NCBI GenBank assembly: GCA_951813285.1
Contig: OX638355.1
Location: 132,001 to 196,000, forward strand
DNA: 64,000 nt
Direction of reading: 5' to 3'
From: Terriglobia bacterium
GTDB lineage: Bacteria > Acidobacteriota > Terriglobia > Versatilivoradales > Versatilivoraceae
The translations under genes were made by a program, and so were the position numbers. Position 1 is the first letter of the stretch. The number at the start of each line of letters is the position of its first letter. The notes beneath the pieces were generated by a model, which did not search any database, was not told the DNA's origin, and saw only the letters and a program-made list of their open reading frames with translations. This document shows, piece after piece, positions 28,724-36,717 of the stretch.

Positions 28724-31054
28724 ATGGAGAACGAAGCCAAACGATCCCCAGGTCAAGGCCGGGCTCCAGGCGGTCAAAGCCGGCGGGACTTCCTGAAGTC
28801 CGGAACTCTGGCGGGGGCCGCCGGGCTTCTGACCCCTGGCTGCGGGTTGGAGAGGGGCGGAACGCGGGTTGCGACCGCCGGGAAGCCGGCAATTCCGGGA
28901 CCTGACGACATCGTCCTGGAAAACCGGCAAGCCCGCTTGATCATCGGGCCCGAAGGCACCGCCCGCAGCCTCTGGCACAAGGGGACCGGCCAGGAATGCC
29001 TGGCTCCGGGGACCGCGACCCCCGTTTTTTCGGTAACCCAGTACCGCCCCTACGAAAACGAGCTGCAGCTCCGATACCCCGCCAAATCGAGGACCTTCCC
29101 TGCCCGTTCGGTTCGCCGCCAAGGAGATCGGCTGGTGCTGGAGTTCGAGCTGGTCGACCATGAAGTGACCCTCAAGACCCGGGTCACCGAGGACTACTTC
29201 AGCTTTGCGGTGGAGAAGATCGAGTCGGCCGGAAAGCCGGGGTTCCGCCAGAAACGGCCGACGCCGCTAGACGAAGTATGCCTGCTTCAGCTTCCGGTGC
29301 GGGACCGCACGCATTTCGGGGAGTGGCTGAACGTCCAGTGGGACGACTCGGTGGCCGTCTGCCTGTTGGGATCCGACCCCTACCCGCGCATCGACGGACT
29401 GGAGCGGGACGGTTACCACCTGATGCAGGCCGCGGCCATACGGGAGGTCAAGCTGGAGGGGGTGGGAGCGGCGCTTGTCGTGACCGGCGCCGACCGGATC
29501 CTGGACGGGGTGGCGCAGGTGGAAAGAGACTTCGATCTGCCTCCCGGTGTGGAGAGTCGGCGGCGCAGGGAATACCCCTACTCCTACTACTGGGTCAGCG
29601 ACGTCACTCCCGGAAACATCGACCGCCACCTGGAATACGCCAGGCGGGGCGGATTCCGAACCTTCATGATCTACTACACCGCCTTCGCCCCGAACCCGGG
29701 CCACTACCGCTTTCGAAAGGACCGCTTCCCCCGGGGCATCCGGGATCTGCAGCAGATCGTCCGCAAGATCACGGATGCCGGCCTGATTCCGGGACTCCAT
29801 CACCACTACAACAAGGCCATCGGGCAGGATCCCTATATCACTCCCCGACCCGATCCTCGCCTGAACCTGAAGCGTACTTTTACCTTGGCCGGCGCCATGA
29901 ATGCCGCCCAGACCACAATCGACGTCGAGGAAAACCCCGAGGGCTGCGACCTCGACTCCGCGGTCAAGGTGCTGAAACTGGAGGACGAGTTGATGGAGTA
30001 CGGCTCCTACACTACCGAGCGGCCCTACCGCTTCCTGGGATGCCGCAGGGGAGCCCTGGGAACCCGGGCCCGACCGCACCGGTCCGGCCGCAAGTTCGGC
30101 CTTCTGGGAGAGGTAGCCGGGGTGGTGGGTGTCTACGATCAGAAGACCGGCATCCAGGAGGAGGTGGCCCGACGCCTGGGGAAGCTCTATGGACAAGCCG
30201 GCTTCCGGTTCGCCTACTTCGACGGCGCCGAGGACGTCCCCCCGCCCTACTGGTTCAACGTCTCCCGGGCCCAGTGGCTCACCTGGAATCAGTTGAAACC
30301 GCGACCCTTGTTTGCGGAAGGAGCCTGCAAGTCCCACTTCAGCTGGCACATCCTCACCCGGGGCAACGCCTTCGACATCTTTCGGCCGGAAGTCATGAAG
30401 GATGCCACCCGGGCCCATCCCGGCGAGGAAGCGCCCCGCATCGCCAAGGACTTCACCGGCCTCAACTACGGGTGGATCGACTACTGGGAACCCTCTGCGG
30501 AAACCATCGGGACCCAGCCCGACATGCTGGAATTCGTCACCAGCCGGGCCGCCGCCTGGGACTGCCCCATTTCCTTTCGGGGGCGGCTGGAACTGTTTTC
30601 GAGACACCCCAGGACGCCGGACAACCTGGAGGTGCTGCGAAGGTGGGAAGAGGTGAGGGTGAGCCGCTGGCTGACGCCGGCCCGCCGGGAGGCTCTCAAG
30701 AACCTCGATCAGGAACACACCCTGCTGCTGACGGCGGCCGGCGAATTCGAGCTGGCGCCCTGCTGGCAGATCGAGCGCGGCGGGAGGGGCGACGACCGGT
30801 TGCGCGCCTTCTTCTTCGAGCACCGGGGGACCTCCTGGGTCCTCTACTGGCACACCGCGGGCAGAGGGCGGGCCGAGCTGGAATTGTCGGGAGAAGGCCT
30901 GCAATTGTGGGAGGATCCGGGAAAGCGGTCGGTGGAGTTTCAGTCCATGGGAAGCCGAGTGGTGCTTCCGGTTGAGGGCCGCCGCTACCTGGAGTGCCCC
31001 GGACTCTCCCGGGAGCAGGTGAGCCGTGCATTTCGGGAAGCACGGCTTGCCTGA
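28724..31054 (+). CDS. Tat-exported glycosidase-like TIM-barrel lipoprotein, function unknown
   Basis: A 776-residue protein with a twin-arginine signal (S-R-R-D-F-L at about 20-25) followed by a lipobox-like 'LTPGC' near residue 38. It is therefore probably Tat-exported and lipid-anchored. After an N-terminal beta-rich domain comes a barrel-like region with 'YSYYWVSDVTPGN', 'MIYYTAFAPNPGHYRFRKDRFPRGIRDL', 'GLHHHYNK', 'RFAYFDGAED' and 'WIDYWEPSAET'. The pattern of 'walk through a day of travel' residues (DG.E at about 505) recalls clan GH-D/GH-A glycosidases, but I cannot place it in a named family. A C-terminal beta-sandwich closes the protein. Candidate acids are the Asp and Glu of 'YFDGAED'. 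Confidence 0.6.
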   Translation: MENEAKRSPGQGRAPGGQSRRDFLKSGTLAGAAGLLTPGCGLERGGTRVATAGKPAIPGPDDIVLENRQARLIIGPEGTARSLWHKGTGQECLAPGTATPVFSVTQYRPYENELQLRYPAKSRTFPARSVRRQGDRLVLEFELVDHEVTLKTRVTEDYFSFAVEKIESAGKPGFRQKRPTPLDEVCLLQLPVRDRTHFGEWLNVQWDDSVAVCLLGSDPYPRIDGLERDGYHLMQAAAIREVKLEGVGAALVVTGADRILDGVAQVERDFDLPPGVESRRRREYPYSYYWVSDVTPGNIDRHLEYARRGGFRTFMIYYTAFAPNPGHYRFRKDRFPRGIRDLQQIVRKITDAGLIPGLHHHYNKAIGQDPYITPRPDPRLNLKRTFTLAGAMNAAQTTIDVEENPEGCDLDSAVKVLKLEDELMEYGSYTTERPYRFLGCRRGALGTRARPHRSGRKFGLLGEVAGVVGVYDQKTGIQEEVARRLGKLYGQAGFRFAYFDGAEDVPPPYWFNVSRAQWLTWNQLKPRPLFAEGACKSHFSWHILTRGNAFDIFRPEVMKDATRAHPGEEAPRIAKDFTGLNYGWIDYWEPSAETIGTQPDMLEFVTSRAAAWDCPISFRGRLELFSRHPRTPDNLEVLRRWEEVRVSRWLTPARREALKNLDQEHTLLLTAAGEFELAPCWQIERGGRGDDRLRAFFFEHRGTSWVLYWHTAGRGRAELELSGEGLQLWEDPGKRSVEFQSMGSRVVLPVEGRRYLECPGLSREQVSRAFREARLA

Positions 31055-32930
31055 AACAACCGAAAAAAGACAAAAGAAAAAGAGCTATCCACGAAGGGGC
31101 ACGAAGGACGACGAAGGGCCACTAAGGCGTTGAGGTGAACCGTAACGGGATACCAAGCTCGCGAAGGGATTGGTCGATTTCTGATTGTTACACTCTCGTA
31201 TGATCCGCACGGCAGGGCGGGGGCGACACTTGTCTGAGATCGAATACCCGGGGAAATTGCTGTCGCCGCCTACGCGGCTCAACTCTTAGAGAGCACGTGG
31301 TCCATGGGCTGACGCCCACGGCTAAGTGCTATCGCCGCCTTGGCGGCTGCCTGGAACCCCGCGCTGACGCCCGGGAGATGATCACTTAAATAAGCATCCC
31401 GCGCTCGAGCAGTGTCTTGACTTCGGAGAGAGCGGCGAAGTCGCGGTTGACCCAGGTCTGGGGAGGAAACCTCTCCTACAGACCTTCCTTAAAAAGCGGC
31501 GAAGCCGCGGCAGCACTTAGCCGTGGGCGTCAGCCCATGGGAAACATCGCCTATGGGTGTCGAGCCGCGTAGGCGGCGGCAGCAAATGCCGGTGAGCCCA
31601 CGTGAAGCACAAGCCGACGCAAGGATGAGCCTTTTGCAAAATTCGGGAGCGTGACCTTTGCCGGGAAGGGCCACAAAAGGCACAAGAACACAAAAAGAGC
31701 AGAACACTGACAGCCTGCAAGACGTTGACTCCCGAACCCGTCGCACAAGTTCCGCGCTATCTGCATACATTCGGTCAACCCGTCGCCATGGGGATCAACT
31801 TCGGATTGCCAAGACTCGAAATCACGAAATTCGTTTTGTGACTTTTGTGCTTTTTGTGGTGAACTCCCTTTTCCACCAGGTCGCACCCGACTATTGAAAT
31901 AGGCAGAACATCGCGATTGCCGGCAAAACGACCTGTCCCACTGCCAATATTGCAAGAGGCTCTCTCGCATGATCTGCACGGCAGGGCTGCGGCCCGGCAA
32001 CCCGACACGCTCTCTTGAGGAGCAAGAGTGAATGGGAGAACGCCCACCCGGGAGCGCGGGCGTCTCGCCCGCATAGGACTTGGCACCCTAGTAGCGAACC
32101 CTGCAAAGGCCGGTTTGGTGCTCTGTTCGAAGGAATGCCCCTGGATCGCAGGCTGCTTGCACGAATAAGGTTGCGAGCGGGACCCACCCGGGAGCGCGGG
32201 CGTCTCGCCCGCATAGGACTTGGCACCAAAGTAGCGAACCCTGCAAAGGCCGGTTTGGTGCTCTGTTCGAAGGAATGCCCCTGGATCCCAGGCTGTTTGC
32301 ACGAATAAGGTTGCGGGCGGGACCCACCCGGGAGCGCGGGCGTCTCGCCCGCATAGGACTTGGCACCAAAGTAGCGAACCCTGCAAAGGCCGGTTTGGTG
32401 CTCTGTTCGAAGGAATGCCCCTGGATCGCAGGCTGCTTGCACCAATAGGGTTGCGGGCGGGACCCACCCGGGAGCGCGGGTGTCTCGCCCGCATAGGACT
32501 TGGCACCAAAGTAGCGAACCCTGCAAAGGCCGTTTGGTGCTCTGTTCGAGGGAATGCCCCTGGATCGCAGGCTGCTTGCACGAATAGGGTTGCGGGCGGG
32601 ACCCACCCGGGAGCGCGGGCGTCTCGCCCGCATAGGACTTGGCACCATAGTAGCGAACCCTGTAAAGGCCGGTTTGGTGCTCTGTTCGAAGGAATGCCCC
32701 TGGATCGCAGGCTGCTTGCACCAATAAGGTTGCGGGCGGGACGCCCGCGCTCCCGGGTGGCTCCCTCCCATGACGTCGGGATATCAAGGTCACGATATCG
32801 CAGATACTTTCGGGCGCGGTTGGTCATTGAAGGGGGTCCATCCCTTGATCCGCATCGCGGGTGGTACGCCAGCGTTCCCAGGAAGCTTTTACCCTGGGAT
32901 CCTCACACCAAGGGCGCAAAGAGGTCTCAA
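31055..32930. repeat. Long repeat-dominated non-coding region
   Basis: About 1.9 kb without a credible gene. 31048-31208 and 31496-31627 are inverted copies of 16746-16892 and 16554-16686. 31260-31350 carries a partial direct copy of the second block. 31628-31645 has the word 'gagccttttgcaaaattc', also found at 21552, 22068 (reversed) and 57852. 32041-32748 is a five-unit tandem array described separately. Open frames of up to 350 codons cross this region on the minus strand, but they only translate the repeat units and have no protein character. Confidence 0.75.
32041..32748. repeat. Tandem array: five ~140-bp units closed by an inverted terminus
   Basis: Units start at 32041, 32181, 32321, 32461 and 32600 (period 140, 140, 140, 139) and are nearly identical. 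Each begins with 'acccgggagc' and a perfect 17-nt palindrome gcgggcg-tct-cgcccgc (first at 32056-32072; the fourth has one change). The array ends at 32732-32748 with the facing palindrome gcgggcg-gga-cgcccgc and 'gctcccgggt', the reverse complement of the unit start. Single-unit versions with both termini occur at 62551-62706 and 63025-63181. There are no spacers between units, so it is not a CRISPR array. Confidence 0.9.
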
Positions 32931-34664
32931 TTGCCATCAACTCGCTCAAACCAGAGCATCCGCTACGAACTGAACGAACCCTGTCCTCCGGTCGTAGCCA
33001 TTGGGGTCGCAATCCAGGGCATCATGATCGTGCTGGCCCCGACCGTGCTGATCGTGGCCATCACCATGCTGGCCGCCGGCCAGGACAAGCTCCAGCTTTC
33101 GTGGGCCGTCTTCGCCACGCTGATCATCGTTGGAGCGGCCACTGCGCTGCAGGCCGCCAAGGTCGGGCGGCTGGGCGGCGGCCACGTGCTCATTACGGGA
33201 GTCACGCCCAGCTTCATCGCTCTCTCGGTCTTTGCCCTGGCAGAGGGCGGGCCGGCCATGCTGGCAAGCCTCATCGTCCTTTCGTCGTTCTTTTACCTGG
33301 CGCTGGCCTCGTGGCTGCCGCAACTGCGCCGCATCATCACGCCGGTCGTCTCCGGCACGGTCCTTATGCTGATCGCGGCCATGGTCCTGCCCATCGCTTT
33401 CGATCGGCTGAAAGAGGTCCCCGAAAGCGCACCACTGGCGGCAGGTCCGTGCGTCGCGGCCGTGACGCTGGCTGTGGCCACGATGGCAATATTGCGGGCT
33501 CCCGGGATCTGGAGACCCTGGTCGCTTCTGATCGGAATCGCGGCGGGCTGCCTGGCGGCGGCGCCGTTCGGCCTGTACGACTTCGAGCGCCTGGTCGCGG
33601 CTCCCTGGGTCGGAATTCCCGAAAGCGGGTTCCCGGGGCTGAACCTGATTCCGGCCGCGGGTTTCTGGGCACTGCTGCCGATGTTCCTGATTGTCACCCT
33701 CGTGCAAGTCATCAAAAGCATCAGCGACGCCGTGGTTGTCCAACAGGTGTCGCGGCGCCGGCCGCGGGCGACTGACTTCCGCCTGATTCAAGGATCAATC
33801 TACGCCAACGGGGTGGGTATTCTGATGTCGGGCCTTGCCGGGACACCGCCCACCACCTCCTATTCGTCGCTTACGGTCTCGCTATTCAACCTCACCGGGG
33901 TCACCGCACGCAGCGTTGCCTATGTCATGGGATTCCTCCTGGTGGTGCTGGCGTTCTTTCCCAAGGTAACGAGCGTGCTGCTCACCATTCCCAGCCCGGT
34001 CATGGGGGGCTTCCTGCTGGTCGCGCTGGGGATGCTTTTCGTGGAAGGAATCCAGACCCTGGTGCGGTCGGGCCTCGACCCGCAGAAGGCCATGGTGGCG
34101 GGCTTGGCGTTCTCCATCGGCCTCGGCATGCAACATCAGAATATTCTGGAGGACCTGCTGGGCACTCCCTGGGGCACGCTGCTCGGCAACGGCATGACCG
34201 TCGGCACCGCCACTGCGATCGCGCTGACCGCCTTCCTGGAACTGACCCGCCCGCGGCGCCGTCGCCTGGAGGTGCGGTTGGATATCGCCGACCTTCCCCG
34301 GATCGATGCCTTCCTCCGGGAGGTTGCAGTCAGGATGGGTTGGGATGCTGCGGCGACCGAGCGGCTGCGTTCCGCGGGTGAGGAGACCCTGGCGAGCTTG
34401 TTGCAGCCGGGGAACGCATATCAGGAGGGGGAATCGCCGCGCTTGATCCTGGTGGCGCGTCCCGAGTCCGAGGCGGTGGAACTGGAGTTCCTGGCGGTTT
34501 TCGACGAAGAGAACCTGGAAGACCACCTTGCCTATCTGAACGAACAGACCGAGATCTACGACGAAAGGGAGCTATCCTTCCGCCTTTTGCGGCACTACGC
34601 CTCTTCGGTTCGGCACCAGAAGTATCACGGACTGGACATCGTTACGGTTCGAGTGAACCGGTAG
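32931..34664 (+). CDS. NCS2-type xanthine/uracil permease with C-terminal ATPase-like domain
   Basis: A 577-residue protein. The first ~440 residues are a nucleobase:cation symporter-2 permease: many hydrophobic helices, 'LITGVTPSFIALSVFALAEGG', 'QGSIYANGVGILMSGLAGTPPTTSYSS' and 'VMGGFLLVALGMLF'. After an Arg-rich linker ('RPRRRRLEVRL') come about 135 cytoplasmic residues, with 'ATERLRSAGEETLASLL' resembling the N-box helix of SpoIIAB/HATPase_c_2 proteins. The full nucleotide-binding G-boxes are not obvious. I chose the TTG at 32931 because AAGAGG lies upstream; the frame stays open through the repeat array, which cannot be coding. It is convergent with the hydrolase gene at 34677. Confidence 0.8.
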   Translation: MPSTRSNQSIRYELNEPCPPVVAIGVAIQGIMIVLAPTVLIVAITMLAAGQDKLQLSWAVFATLIIVGAATALQAAKVGRLGGGHVLITGVTPSFIALSVFALAEGGPAMLASLIVLSSFFYLALASWLPQLRRIITPVVSGTVLMLIAAMVLPIAFDRLKEVPESAPLAAGPCVAAVTLAVATMAILRAPGIWRPWSLLIGIAAGCLAAAPFGLYDFERLVAAPWVGIPESGFPGLNLIPAAGFWALLPMFLIVTLVQVIKSISDAVVVQQVSRRRPRATDFRLIQGSIYANGVGILMSGLAGTPPTTSYSSLTVSLFNLTGVTARSVAYVMGFLLVVLAFFPKVTSVLLTIPSPVMGGFLLVALGMLFVEGIQTLVRSGLDPQKAMVAGLAFSIGLGMQHQNILEDLLGTPWGTLLGNGMTVGTATAIALTAFLELTRPRRRRLEVRLDIADLPRIDAFLREVAVRMGWDAAATERLRSAGEETLASLLQPGNAYQEGESPRLILVARPESEAVELEFLAVFDEENLEDHLAYLNEQTEIYDERELSFRLLRHYASSVRHQKYHGLDIVTVRVNR

Positions 34665-34676
34665 GAATAGCGAAAG

Positions 34677-35588
34677 TCACAACCGTGCGTTCCGCTCGAT
34701 GAATTCGCGCAGTTCGGCCACGCATTCCTCGGGTTGCTCCACTTGCAGAAGGTGGGTCGTCTCGGGCAGGAAATCGTAGTCCACGGTCAATATGTGACTG
34801 AGATCGAGCGTCGGCAGATAAGAGTAGGGCAGGGTAGGATCGGCGCCGATGACCTTGATCGGGCAGTGGAAGGCTGAAAAGTCCACCAGCACGGCATAGG
34901 GGGCGGCATATTCCGTGACCTGCGCTTCAAATTCTCGCGGGCAGCGAAGCACATACCCCTCCCCACTCTCGCATTCGCGCAGCGTTGTCCTGGCCATCAG
35001 ATCGAAAAACCCCGGCACGGTACGCTGGAATGTCGGGACATAGGAAAGAACTTCCGTCAACTCTTCTCTGTTCCTGAACCGATGCGCGCGGCGCCGGATC
35101 ATTGCCGCCAGTCGCTCGGCGGCCTTATCGAATTCCTCATAGCTGGCCCCGCGCTTGCACAGTGGCGGGTCGAACAGAACGTAGCCCGAGTAGCCGCGGC
35201 CCTTGGCCGGTGACATCAGCGTTGTCAGAGCTGAAAGCGAATGAAATACGCCTGTTTTCGGTTTCTCCCCGTAGTCACGGTCGATCGCTTCCAGGATACG
35301 GTCGTGGTCGTTGACGAAGGTCGGCACATTGTGCTTTTGCTGGGAGCTTACGGCATTCCAACCATGGTTTCTGAGGTCGTAGATCATCAGGTCGAAATCG
35401 GCGAGAAGCAGTGACCAGAAGGGAAAATAGAGATCGATCGCCAGACCGTTGCCGTGGCTCAGAACGAGCCGTGGCCCCTCTGGATTTCCATGACGGCGCA
35501 GGGTGATGACGGTGTCGTCGTCCACCCGAACATCGCTGGTGGAAAGCGGCTCGGGTATCTCCCAAACGGTTTCTGGAGTCGTTGTCAA
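34677..35588 (-). CDS. Alpha/beta hydrolase, putative discrete thioesterase of the PKS locus
   Basis: A 303-residue alpha/beta-hydrolase. The oxyanion segment 'LVLSHGNGLAID' is at 42-52, the nucleophile elbow 'GVFHSLSA' puts Ser117 at the catalytic position, and the C-terminal 'PETTHLLQ' holds the catalytic His near 278. The start is TTG, overlapping the PPTase stop by four bases (TTGA), so it is the last gene of the PKS operon. Because the PKS has no thioesterase or reductase domain, this hydrolase is the obvious candidate for product release or for editing stalled acyl groups. The elbow has a Ser where G-x-S-x-G has the final Gly. Its role is inferred from context. Confidence 0.75.
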   Translation of the reverse strand: MTTTPETVWEIPEPLSTSDVRVDDDTVITLRRHGNPEGPRLVLSHGNGLAIDLYFPFWSLLLADFDLMIYDLRNHGWNAVSSQQKHNVPTFVNDHDRILEAIDRDYGEKPKTGVFHSLSALTTLMSPAKGRGYSGYVLFDPPLCKRGASYEEFDKAAERLAAMIRRRAHRFRNREELTEVLSYVPTFQRTVPGFFDLMARTTLRECESGEGYVLRCPREFEAQVTEYAAPYAVLVDFSAFHCPIKVIGADPTLPYSYLPTLDLSHILTVDYDFLPETTHLLQVEQPEECVAELREFIERNARL

Positions 35589-36301
35589 TGGGGACCCGCG
35601 GGCAATTCATGAGCGATGGCGGCCGCGAAGTGCTCGTTGCCAAGATCCTCCAGCCACCATCGGACGGTCGGAATGTGAGGAAACCGAAATACGCTGGCCT
35701 TCATGCCGCGGCGCATGGCCGACGGGACCTCGAATCGGGACACATCCAGGGAATGTCCGGTGCCAAGCGCCTTGATCAGTGCTTCCTTGACTGTCCAGAG
35801 ATCATAGAACAAGTGACGCTTGTGGCTCCCGCGCGCCACGGCCAGCTCGGCTTGTTCGCCAGGCCCCAGTACGCTTCTGATGAGTCCATCGAGATTACGC
35901 GTCGTGCTGCGTTCCTCCAGGTCCACCCCCAGCCTTCCCTTGGCGGCAAAGGCAATCAGGCCATGTGCGTTGCCGTGACTGACATTAAAGCCGATGGAGA
36001 CCGGTTTCCCCTGGACCAACGCATAAGGCTTTCCGTGATGGGAAGCGCCGAAGGCAAGCTGCCGGTTCCGGCAGACCAGCTGACTACAAAGAATGGCTCG
36101 GAGCGCCGCGCGGCACAAGGCAAATCGGCGTCTAGCACCGTCGTGCCGAAAGCGCTGCCGCCGCAATCGTTCTTCCCCGTCGAGCCAAGTCAAGGCCGCT
36201 GCTTCACGAGCCGCGTCAGGCGCCAGATCGACATACAGCACCGTAGCACTGCCGATTTTCCTGAACGGACGCCACCAACACTCGGCAACAGAGGCAGCCA
36301 T
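35585..36301 (-). CDS. Sfp-type 4'-phosphopantetheinyl transferase
   Basis: A 238-residue enzyme that would transfer phosphopantetheine from CoA to the active Ser of carrier proteins. The signature motifs are 'FNVSHG' (105-110), 'GVDLEE' (125-130) with the Mg2+-binding Asp and Glu, and 'WTVKEALIKALG' (169-180). The length fits the Sfp subgroup acting on PKS/NRPS carriers. I chose ATG 36301; a TTG at 36445 would put the start inside the ACP gene and adds residues without homology. It lies 84 bp after the ACP stop and is coupled to the hydrolase. It should activate both the PKS ACP and the discrete ACP. Confidence 0.87.
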   Translation of the reverse strand: MAASVAECWWRPFRKIGSATVLYVDLAPDAAREAAALTWLDGEERLRRQRFRHDGARRRFALCRAALRAILCSQLVCRNRQLAFGASHHGKPYALVQGKPVSIGFNVSHGNAHGLIAFAAKGRLGVDLEERSTTRNLDGLIRSVLGPGEQAELAVARGSHKRHLFYDLWTVKEALIKALGTGHSLDVSRFEVPSAMRRGMKASVFRFPHIPTVRWWLEDLGNEHFAAAIAHELPAGPH

Positions 36302-36384
36302 TACCTGTCGAAGTTTCGCACCAACCCCGCTGCGGCGCTGAAGGCCACCGTCCCTCAAGGCAAGTATCCAACCCCATGCGGCGT

Positions 36385-36630
36385 CTAGCCGGCTTGGGAA
36401 TCGATGAAGTCGGCCACTTCCCGAATGCTGTTGAGAGAGGTGCAATGTTCGGGAGCAAAATTGATGTTGAAGTCCTGCGCGACCAACTTCGCGAACGCGA
36501 CCAGATCTACCGAGGACACACCGGCTTCGAGGAGGCTGATATTCAGATCCTCCGGCACAGCTATGGACTGCCCATCCACTTCGAGGTTGTCGGCAATGAG
36601 TGATTTAAGGCGATCACCGGTTGCGGCCAT
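36385..36630 (-). CDS. Discrete acyl carrier protein
   Basis: An 81-residue acyl carrier protein. The phosphopantetheine site is in 'LLEAGVSSVDLVAF', with S40 as attachment Ser; the usual Asp before it is Ser here (G-V-S-S instead of G-x-D-S). The overall four-helix pattern is intact ('LKSLIADNLEVDG' helix 1, 'DFNINFAPEHCTSLNSIREVADFI' helices 3-4). It lies 88 bp downstream of the PKS stop, on the same strand, followed by the PPTase. The PKS ends in a KS-AT with no ACP of its own, so this protein is the natural carrier for that last condensation or for delivery of a starter or extender. That role is inferred. Confidence 0.85.
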   Translation of the reverse strand: MAATGDRLKSLIADNLEVDGQSIAVPEDLNISLLEAGVSSVDLVAFAKLVAQDFNINFAPEHCTSLNSIREVADFIDSQAG

Positions 36631-36717
36631 GTTTAGAACCCTTTCACAAGTTCAGAGGGATTGGTTAGAGGGAAAAGAAAAATAGCAAGCGCTGCAGGTT
36701 AAGTCAAACCAATTTGC

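Noticed and set aside
32041-32748. CRISPR array
   Set aside because: Units are ~140 bp and contiguous, without unique spacers, and no cas gene is present.
31775-32827. Minus-strand open frames of 227-350 codons over the 140-bp array
   Set aside because: They translate the repeat unit over and over ('AGETPALPGG', 'GRDARAPGW'), follow its period, and change frame at the single-base deletion; this is a repeat artefact, not a repeat protein.
32415-32930. N-terminal extension of the NCS2 permease
   Set aside because: The frame continues into the tandem repeats; permease homology begins just after the TTG at 32931.
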